From NCBI GenBank assembly GCA_937881525.1, contig CALGEE010000452.1, forward strand, positions 1 through 32,167: DNA of 32,167 nt, in the 5' to 3' direction. Both the position numbers and the translations under genes were made by a program. Shown piece by piece: positions 26,493-32,167 of the stretch (its first letter is position 1; the number at the start of each line of letters is the position of its first letter). The notes under the pieces were generated by a model, which was given only the letters and a program-made list of their open reading frames with translations, had not been told where the DNA came from and ran no database searches. This DNA comes from an uncultured Sphingomonadales bacterium. Its GTDB lineage: Bacteria; Pseudomonadota; Alphaproteobacteria; Sphingomonadales; Sphingomonadaceae.

Positions 26493-28304
26493 GTGCCTCC
26501 ATTAGCTCCCACTTCTGACGCCAAGCCCGATTTCGCCGTCATGCGGCGCTTTCTGCCCTATTTATGGCCGAAGGATGAGGCTGGCTTGCGCGTGCGCATC
26601 GTCTTTGCGTTGTTGCTGGTGGTTATCTCGAAACTAATCCAACTCAGCATGGCGTGGGTCTACGGCCGGGCCATTGACCGGATGGTTCCGGGCATGGAAG
26701 ACAGCGTGGCGATCGCCATCGCATTGGTCGCGACTTATGCTGGCGCGCGTTTTGGCGGCGTGTTGTTCGACAATTTGCGCAACGTGGTATTTGAACGCGT
26801 CGGGCAAGAAGCCACGCGGCGTCTGGCCGAAAATGTGTTCAGCCATTTGCACAATCTGTCGATGCGCTTCCACATGAACCGGCGGACAGGCGCAGTGACC
26901 AAGGTCATTGAGCGCGGAACGAAGAGCATCGATATCATGCTCTATTTCCTGCTTTTCAACATCGCGCCTACATTGCTTGAGCTGTTTTTGGTTTCGGTGT
27001 ATTTCAAGATTTCTTTTGGTTGGGGCATGGTTGTCGCCACGCTGATCATGGTTGTCAGCTACATCGCCTACACCACCGTGATCACCAACTGGCGCAACAA
27101 ATTGCGTGAGGAAATGAACGAGTTGGACACCCAGACCGTCGCCAAGTCGGTGGACAGTCTGTTGAACTACGAAACGGTCAAATATTTCAACGCAGAAAAG
27201 CGTGAGACCCGCCGCTATGCCGAGGTCGTCCACCATTACGCAAATGCCGCCGTCAAATCGGAAAACTCGCTCGCCGCTCTGAACATTGGTCAATCTTTGA
27301 TCACCAACCTGATGATGGCGGGGGCCATGGGCTATGTTGTGTGGGGCTGGTCGCGGGGTCAGTTTACGACGGGCGACGTCGTCACGGTCAACACCTTGCT
27401 GGCGCAGCTATTCCGGCCATTGGACATGTTGGGCATGGTATATCGCACCATTCGCCAAGGCCTGACCGATATGGCCGCGATGTTCGAACTCATCGACACC
27501 CCGGCGGAAATAACGGACAAACCAAATGCGCCCGCGCTGGCGGTCAGTGGCGGGGCGATTGTGTTTGACGATGTGCATTTCGCTTATGACGCCGAACGCC
27601 AGATTCTGAAAGGCGTCAGTTTCGACATCAAGCCCGGCCATACGCTTGCGGTGGTTGGTCCTTCTGGCGCCGGCAAGTCGACCATAGCGCGGCTGCTGTG
27701 CCGTTTTTACGACGCCACCGGTGGCCGGGTTACGATCGACGGCCAGGATTTGCGCGATGTCACGCAGTCAAGCCTGCGCAGTTCCATCGGCATAGTCCCG
27801 CAGGATACCGTGTTGTTCAATGACAGCATTAGCTACAATATCGGCTATGGCCGCGAAGGCGCAAATCAGGCTGAAATCGAGGAAGCGGCGCGCGGCGCAT
27901 CGATCCATGGCTTTATTGAATCCTTACCGGATCAATACGCCGCCAAAGTGGGCGAACGCGGATTGAAATTGTCGGGCGGCGAAAAGCAACGTGTGGCGAT
28001 TGCCAGAACTTTGCTCAAAAATCCGCCGCTTTTGATATTGGACGAAGCGACCAGCGCGTTGGACAGCCGGACGGAGTCGGAAATTCAAGCGACGCTTGAG
28101 CGTATTTCGGAACGTCGCACGACCATCATCATCGCGCACCGGCTTTCGACCGTGGTCAACGCTGACCAGATCATCGTGCTTGAGGCGGGCCGCGTTGCCG
28201 AGAAAGGCACGCATGTGCAGCTGCTCCGCAAAAATGGTCTCTACGCTGACATGTGGGCACGCCAGCAAAGCGAAGCCGAGGAAGAAGCCATCACAGCAAC
28301 ATAA
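26493..28304 (+). CDS. Atm1-type ABC transporter (ABCB7/HMT1 family)
   Basis: 603 residues, a half-transporter with permease and ATPase fused. Six membrane helices (about 35-330) contain the Atm1-specific NYETVKYFNAEKRETRRY loop and FRPLDMLGMVYRTIRQGLTDM. In the ATPase are Walker A GPSGAGKS (389-396), the ABC signature LSGGEKQR (493-500) and Walker B LLILDEATSALD (513-524). It closely resembles the Novosphingobium aromaticivorans Atm1 whose structure is known, which exports glutathione conjugates and thereby helps with heavy metals; mitochondrial relatives serve iron-sulfur assembly. Start GTG 26493 has no ribosome site; see the leaderless finding. ATG 26541 would cut the conserved FAVMRRFLPYLWP start. 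Confidence 0.93.
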   Translation: MPPLAPTSDAKPDFAVMRRFLPYLWPKDEAGLRVRIVFALLLVVISKLIQLSMAWVYGRAIDRMVPGMEDSVAIAIALVATYAGARFGGVLFDNLRNVVFERVGQEATRRLAENVFSHLHNLSMRFHMNRRTGAVTKVIERGTKSIDIMLYFLLFNIAPTLLELFLVSVYFKISFGWGMVVATLIMVVSYIAYTTVITNWRNKLREEMNELDTQTVAKSVDSLLNYETVKYFNAEKRETRRYAEVVHHYANAAVKSENSLAALNIGQSLITNLMMAGAMGYVVWGWSRGQFTTGDVVTVNTLLAQLFRPLDMLGMVYRTIRQGLTDMAAMFELIDTPAEITDKPNAPALAVSGGAIVFDDVHFAYDAERQILKGVSFDIKPGHTLAVVGPSGAGKSTIARLLCRFYDATGGRVTIDGQDLRDVTQSSLRSSIGIVPQDTVLFNDSISYNIGYGREGANQAEIEEAARGASIHGFIESLPDQYAAKVGERGLKLSGGEKQRVAIARTLLKNPPLLILDEATSALDSRTESEIQATLERISERRTTIIIAHRLSTVVNADQIIVLEAGRVAEKGTHVQLLRKNGLYADMWARQQSEAEEEAITAT

Positions 28305-28319
28305 GTTGCGCGTGGCCAG

Positions 28320-28328
28320 CTATCCACA
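28320..28328 (+). promoter_or_regulatory. Near-consensus DnaA box upstream of recQ
   Basis: CTATCCACA differs from the consensus TTATCCACA at the first base only and lies in the 88-bp gap between the Atm1-type gene and recQ. One isolated near-match may be chance. Confidence 0.2.
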
Positions 28329-28392
28329 AGCGTCTTGGACCAAACCGAAGTGGGCTCTGTTATTGGCCGTGCGGCCGCGCTAGGGCTCCCGC

Positions 28393-30159
28393 ATGGCCTC
28401 CGTCGCTCCCTCCCCCACGCCAGCCGATATATTGCACCGCCTGTTCGGCTTCCCCGGATTTCGCGGGCAACAGGAGCAGGTAGTGACTCGCGTTCTTGCG
28501 AGGCAACGGACGCTTGCGATCATGCCAACGGGCGCAGGCAAGTCTTTATGCTATCAATTGCCCGCCGTGATCATGGACGGCACTTGTATCGTGATATCGC
28601 CGCTCATCGCGCTGATGCATGATCAGATGCGGGCAGCCGACGCTGTCGGGATCCGTGCAGCGACGCTGACGTCGGCCGACGATAACCGCGCGAAAACCAT
28701 ATCACGGTTCAGGGCGGGCGAACTTGACCTTTTATATGTCGCGCCGGAGCGGGCATCGGGCCAGGAATTCCGCAGCCTGTTACGTGAGACAAAGATATCG
28801 CTGTTTGCCATTGATGAGGCGCATTGCGTGTCCGAATGGGGGCATGATTTCCGGCCCGATTATCGCTTGTTGCGCCCTTTGCTCGACGACTTTGCCGAAG
28901 TGCCAAGGCTGGCACTGACGGCGACCGCAGACACCCACACCCGCGACGACATCGCCGAACAATTGGGCATACCCAGCGATGGTGTCATGGTGGCGGGTTT
29001 TGACCGGCCCAACATCCGTTATGTCGCCGAAGCCGCCCCAAACAGCGGCGTCGCATCCTTGGTAAAGGGGTTGCAAGGGGCGGGCATAGTCTACGCCCAA
29101 ACGCGTGACCGCACCGAGAAAATTGCGGCGCAAATCGCAGAGACAGGACGCAGGGCGCTTTTTTATCATGCAGGCATGGAGCCGCAAACACGCGCCCGTG
29201 CGCAGGCCGAATTTGTGTCGTCCGAAGACATGGTCATGGTCGCGACGGTGGCCTTCGGCATGGGAATCGACAAGCCCGATGTGCGCTTCATCGTGCATGC
29301 TGGCCTGCCGAAGTCCATCGAATCCTATTATCAGGAAAGTGGCCGTGCAGGACGCGATGGCGATCCCGCGGTCGCGCATATGCTATGGTCAGCAGGTGAC
29401 TTCACGCGCGCCCGAGGGCGGTTGAACGAGCTTCCACCAGAACGGCGCGAGGCGGAATTGGCGCGCGTTGCTGCATTGTCGCATCTGGTGGAAACACCCG
29501 GATGCCGCCGCGCTGTACTGCTGCGCCATTTTGGGGAAAGTCCGCCAGAAAGCTGCGGCAATTGCGACAATTGCCTGCACGCACCCGATGTGCACGACGC
29601 GACCGAGCTGTCCCGTAAATTATTATCAGCAGCATATCGGACGGGGCAGATGTTTGGCATGGGCCATTTGGAAAAAGTCCTGATGGGCAATGGAGACGAC
29701 CGGATAACGCAATTCGGGCATGACCAGCTTTCGGTCTTCGGCATTGTGGACAGGGCAGAGGCCGCGATGCTGAAACCTGTGTCGCGGGCACTTCAGGCGC
29801 GCGGTGCCTTAGTGGCAAATGAACATGGCGGTCTAAAGTTGGCGGGCGAAGCACGCGCGATCATGCGCGGTGACCAAAAAATCCAGATTGCGATTGTAAA
29901 ACCTAGCGCCAAACGCAGCGCGGGCCGTCCGGACAATCCAATCGGCAATCCGTTGTTTGAGGCCTTGCGCGCAAAAAGGCGTGCGCTTGCCGAAAATGTT
30001 GGCGTGCCGCCTTATGTCATTTTCCATGACGCCACCTTGCGGGAGATGGCGCTGACACGGCCAGCCGACATCCGCGCCTTGGGCAGGATCAGCGGCGTTG
30101 GGGCACGCAAGCTGGAGGCCTACGGCGCGGAATTTCTGTCGGTAATCGCTCAATTTTGA
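28393..30159 (+). CDS. recQ: ATP-dependent DNA helicase RecQ
   Basis: 588 residues. Helicase motif I is [13 protein letters not shown] (Lys50), motif II is [17 protein letters not shown] (DEAH at 141-144), and motif VI is [13 protein letters not shown]. The zinc-binding RQC segment has Cys371, Cys388, Cys391 and Cys394 (GCRR and CGNCDNC). A winged helix and a C-terminal HRDC domain (about 515-588, [26 protein letters not shown]) complete the standard architecture. It unwinds recombination and replication intermediates. ATG 28393 has AGGG about 7 nt upstream. It may be read from its own promoter in the gap after the exporter gene. Confidence 0.97.
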   Translation: MASVAPSPTPADILHRLFGFPGFRGQQEQVVTRVLARQRTLAIMPTGAGKSLCYQLPAVIMDGTCIVISPLIALMHDQMRAADAVGIRAATLTSADDNRAKTISRFRAGELDLLYVAPERASGQEFRSLLRETKISLFAIDEAHCVSEWGHDFRPDYRLLRPLLDDFAEVPRLALTATADTHTRDDIAEQLGIPSDGVMVAGFDRPNIRYVAEAAPNSGVASLVKGLQGAGIVYAQTRDRTEKIAAQIAETGRRALFYHAGMEPQTRARAQAEFVSSEDMVMVATVAFGMGIDKPDVRFIVHAGLPKSIESYYQESGRAGRDGDPAVAHMLWSAGDFTRARGRLNELPPERREAELARVAALSHLVETPGCRRAVLLRHFGESPPESCGNCDNCLHAPDVHDATELSRKLLSAAYRTGQMFGMGHLEKVLMGNGDDRITQFGHDQLSVFGIVDRAEAAMLKPVSRALQARGALVANEHGGLKLAGEARAIMRGDQKIQIAIVKPSAKRSAGRPDNPIGNPLFEALRAKRRALAENVGVPPYVIFHDATLREMALTRPADIRALGRISGVGARKLEAYGAEFLSVIAQF

Positions 30160-30165
30160 AATCGG

Positions 30166-30198
30166 AGCCCTTTCGGGGCTATTCTCCTTTCTTGTTAT
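30166..30198 (+). terminator. Probable recQ terminator
   Basis: Seven bp after the recQ stop, AGCCC (30166-30170) and GGGCT (30176-30180) pair around a TTTCG loop, followed by a T/C-rich run (ATTCTCCTTTCTTG). The stem is short, so this is a moderate call. The rest of the gap (30200-30265) is AT-rich and presumably holds the promoter of the next gene. Confidence 0.5.
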
Positions 30199-30265
30199 CG
30201 ATTGCAGTTTAAATTAAGGCCAAAGAATCGCCAAAGTTTAGGTGATTTTACAACAGGATTTCCAG

Positions 30266-30697
30266 ATGTTCCGGATGTTGACTGATACATTTTATGCAGC
30301 CCCGCAAATCACTGTGTCGGACGTTGCCGACGCCGCCGATGCAGGGTTTTCGATGATCATCAACAACCGGCCTGAAGATGAATCGGCCGACCAGACCCCG
30401 GGTTCAAAAATCGCGGTAGCAGCAGCGGCCGCTGGCTTGGAATATGTAGCCATTCCCGTCACACATGCCGGCTTTGCAGAATGGCAAGTGACCGCGATGG
30501 CAGACGCGCTGGACAAGGGCGATCGTAAAGTGCTGGCATATTGCCGTTCAGGCACGCGCTCCACTTTCCTGTGGGCGCTGGCCCGCGCATCCCGCGGAGC
30601 GCATCCGGCCACCTTGGCGGAAAAAGCGTCGGATGCCGGCTATGACCTCGCCCCCGTAACCGCGATGATGGACATGTTGCGCGGGCGGGCTTCGTGA
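30266..30697 (+). CDS. DUF442 / TIGR01244-family protein with rhodanese-type active site
   Basis: 143 residues, cytoplasmic. Family features are FYAAPQITVSDVADAADAGFSMIINNRPEDE (about 8-38), a short linker, EYVAIPVTHAGF and the active-site loop VLAYCRSGTRS with Cys93. CRSGTR fits the six-residue rhodanese loop better than the longer CX5R loop of tyrosine phosphatases, although the fold resembles phosphatases. Relatives occur fused to or beside the Blh beta-lactamase-like persulfide dioxygenases in sulfide detoxification, but no such gene is visible here. ATG 30266 has AGGA 7 nt upstream; the GTG at 30242 has none. Stop overlaps the next GTG. Confidence 0.82.
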   Translation: MFRMLTDTFYAAPQITVSDVADAADAGFSMIINNRPEDESADQTPGSKIAVAAAAAGLEYVAIPVTHAGFAEWQVTAMADALDKGDRKVLAYCRSGTRSTFLWALARASRGAHPATLAEKASDAGYDLAPVTAMMDMLRGRAS

Positions 30698-31095
30698 CGG
30701 CAGAGTTGCTCAAGCTGGCGGGGTCCATCGCCGCGATCTTGTTCATCGCGTGGCTTGCGCGGTTCCTGCGGCTCGGTGGTGACGTCCGCATCCGCAGCGA
30801 AGAGCAAGCGCGCGAGATTGCAAATGAAACCTGCTGCGGGTTCGATCCGGTGGAAATAGCCATTGATAAAGCGGGTATCGCCGCGCTCCTGCGCGATGCC
30901 GAAGGGAGGCACCTGCTGGTCCGCCGCCATGGCGTAAAATGGGCGGGAAGGCTGCTCGACCGACATAATGATTCCCGTCTCGACCAGAATTTTCTCACCG
31001 TCGGTACAGGGGAAAAAACCTTTGGGTCGGTAACGCTTAATCTGGGTTCGCAAGCGTCGCACTGGGCGGCTGGCTTACGCCATTTGAAAATATAG
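30694..31095 (+). CDS. Uncharacterised membrane-anchored protein
   Basis: 133 residues, no family recognised. One N-terminal membrane helix (about 4-22, ELLKLAGSIAAILFIAWLA) is followed by a soluble domain: VRIRSEEQAREIANETCCGFDPVEIAIDKAGIAALLRDAEGRHLLVRRHGVKWAGRLLDRHND, with an alternating pattern that suggests a small alpha/beta fold. Start is GTG 30694, overlapping the previous stop (GTGA). Its TAG overlaps the AGGA ribosome site of the following hydroxylase gene, so the three genes form a tight unit. I have seen similar proteins only as hypothetical ones in sphingomonads. Confidence 0.7.
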   Translation: MTAELLKLAGSIAAILFIAWLARFLRLGGDVRIRSEEQAREIANETCCGFDPVEIAIDKAGIAALLRDAEGRHLLVRRHGVKWAGRLLDRHNDSRLDQNFLTVGTGEKTFGSVTLNLGSQASHWAAGLRHLKI

Positions 31096-31104
31096 GACTC
31101 ACAT

Positions 31105-32001
31105 ATGCCGGATCTCTTCAACCCAATTGATTATGCCGTTCCGGCGTTCATCATCCTCATCGTGGCAGAAATGCTCTGGGTGCGGCGACGTGCGCCAGAG
31201 AAATACGACCCCCGTGACACGCTGACGTCGCTGGCATTGGGTACGGGCAGCACCGTTGCAGGCGCGCTATCCGGCGCCTTGGTGTTCAGCCTTGCCATGT
31301 GGATATACGAACAACGCTTTTTCGATATCGGCTGGGTCTGGTGGGCGTGGCCCTTATGCTTTGTTTTGGATGATCTCGCTTATTATTGGGCGCATCGGTC
31401 GGGACATCGCGTGCGTTGGTTCTGGGCAAGCCATGTGAACCACCATAGCAGCCAGCATTACAACCTATCAACCGCGCTGCGCCAGACATGGACTGGCTTT
31501 ATCGCGCTTGGTTTTATCTTCCGCATACCTTTGGCATTTTTGGGTTTTCATCCCGCAATGCTGTTGTTCGTCGGCGCGTTCAATCTCATTTATCAGTTCT
31601 GGATCCACACCGAGGCAATTTACAAATTCCCGCGCTGGGTCGAATATATCATGAACACGCCAAGCCACCACCGCGTCCACCATGCGACGAACCCGCGCTA
31701 TCTCGATCAGAATTATGCCGGAACCTTCATCATCTGGGACCGCATCTTCGGGACATTCACCGAAGAGGTGGAGGGCGAAAAAATCCGCTACGGGATTGTA
31801 AAACAACTGGGCACGTTCAACCTGTTGTGGAGCGTGTTTCACGAATGGATTGGCATCGCGCAGGATGTGAAGTCGGTGCCATGGCGGCATAAATTTTCAT
31901 ATATATGGCGCCCACCCGGCTGGAGCCACGATGGCAGCAGGGACACATCCGATAGCATTCGTGCACAGTGGTTGCAAAGCCAGCAAGCCAAGGCTGACTA
32001 A
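31105..32001 (+). CDS. Sterol desaturase / fatty acid hydroxylase superfamily protein
   Basis: 298 residues, about five membrane helices. All three His clusters of the di-iron site are present: HRSGH (97-101), HVNHH (110-114) and HHRVHH (188-193). The sequence LDDLAYYWAHRSGHRVRWFWASHVNHHSSQHYNL is typical of the family. Members hydroxylate or desaturate sterols, carotenoids, sphingoid bases or fatty acids using oxygen. In a sphingomonad, hydroxy-lipid synthesis is one option, but substrate cannot be inferred. ATG 31105 has AGGA about 7 nt upstream. A GMC-type oxidoreductase starts 68 bp later. Confidence 0.9.
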   Translation: MPDLFNPIDYAVPAFIILIVAEMLWVRRRAPEKYDPRDTLTSLALGTGSTVAGALSGALVFSLAMWIYEQRFFDIGWVWWAWPLCFVLDDLAYYWAHRSGHRVRWFWASHVNHHSSQHYNLSTALRQTWTGFIALGFIFRIPLAFLGFHPAMLLFVGAFNLIYQFWIHTEAIYKFPRWVEYIMNTPSHHRVHHATNPRYLDQNYAGTFIIWDRIFGTFTEEVEGEKIRYGIVKQLGTFNLLWSVFHEWIGIAQDVKSVPWRHKFSYIWRPPGWSHDGSRDTSDSIRAQWLQSQQAKAD

Positions 32002-32069
32002 AGCTATTTACTGCCTTGCCAGTAGTTAATCGTCCGCTTAAACCGTGCTACGCAGATGGAGCAGGTGAT

Positions 32070-32167
32070 ATGGACGAATTTGACATCATTGTTATCGGCG
32101 GCGGTTCCGCAGGCAGTGCAGCAGCCGGACGATTGTCCGAAGGCGGCAAATATAAGGTCTGCCTGAT
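32070..32167 (+). CDS. GMC-family FAD oxidoreductase, 5' part only
   Basis: The first 32 codons are present: a start MDEFDIIVIGGGSAGSAAAG with the FAD dinucleotide-binding GGGSAGSAAAGRLSE motif seen in glucose-methanol-choline oxidoreductases, then GGKYKVCLI running off the window. GGAG lies 8 nt before ATG 32070. Such enzymes oxidise alcohols, and the position behind a hydroxylase gene is consistent with a hydroxylation-then-oxidation pair. The rest of the gene is needed to confirm this. Confidence 0.7.
   Translation, partial: MDEFDIIVIGGGSAGSAAAGRLSEGGKYKVCL

Noticed and set aside
32009-32024. Small hairpin TACTG/CAGTA between the hydroxylase and GMC genes
   Set aside because: The stem is only 5 bp and no T tract follows, so it is not convincing as a terminator.

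Overview
The window looks like a chromosomal segment of an aerobic alphaproteobacterium, most likely a sphingomonad (Sphingopyxis/Sphingorhabdus/Novosphingobium-like). This rests on gene content and order: isoaspartyl-methyltransferase-like gene, tolC, a DUF2497/PopZ-like gene and valS in a row; a complete alphaproteobacterial aa3 oxidase cluster; pyrE-pdxJ-acpS-lepB; and an Atm1-type exporter resembling the Novosphingobium protein. No search was run, so the genus is an inference. No phage, transposase, CRISPR array or obvious mobile island was seen.

Layout. 1-250: intergenic DNA with a strong hairpin and a tRNA-Cys (minus). 534-3020: methyltransferase-like protein, TolC outer-membrane channel and PopZ-like protein in a tight plus-strand run. 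3020-7912: a peptide/amino-acid use block (prolidase-type amidohydrolase, a decayed S9 peptidase, an amino-acid permease) lying between the popZ-like gene and valS. 7986-14324: valS, a MATE exporter and a DsbD-type thiol-disulfide reductase. 14459-15004: infC. 15012-22151 (minus): coxB, coxA, ctaB, a 51-residue CoxF-like membrane protein too short for usual ORF cut-offs, ctaG/cox11, coxC, a DUF983 protein, SURF1 and a TSUP permease, read as one operon from a promoter near 22232-22260. 22380-26451 (plus): pyrE, pdxJ, acpS and lepB, each overlapping the next, followed by an AI-2E/PerM-family protein and a small membrane protein. 26493-30159: Atm1-type ABC exporter and RecQ. 30266-end: a DUF442/rhodanese-like protein, an uncharacterised membrane-anchored protein, a fatty-acid-hydroxylase-superfamily protein and the start of a GMC/FAD oxidoreductase.

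Functionally the window is mostly housekeeping. The cox operon holds the three core oxidase subunits plus assembly factors for heme (CtaB, SURF1) and copper (Cox11). The pyrE-lepB operon joins pyrimidine, pyridoxal phosphate, acyl-carrier and secretion functions. I found no convincing new multi-gene system. The most notable signals are small: a 20-codon ORF whose ends overlap both the valS stop and the MATE start; a perfect inverted repeat over the cox promoter -10 box; a likely ATC start on infC with a DnaA box in its leader; a methyltransferase-like protein that seems to lack part of the SAM site; a possible leaderless GTG start on the Atm1 gene; and a peptidase pseudogene with three independent lesions.
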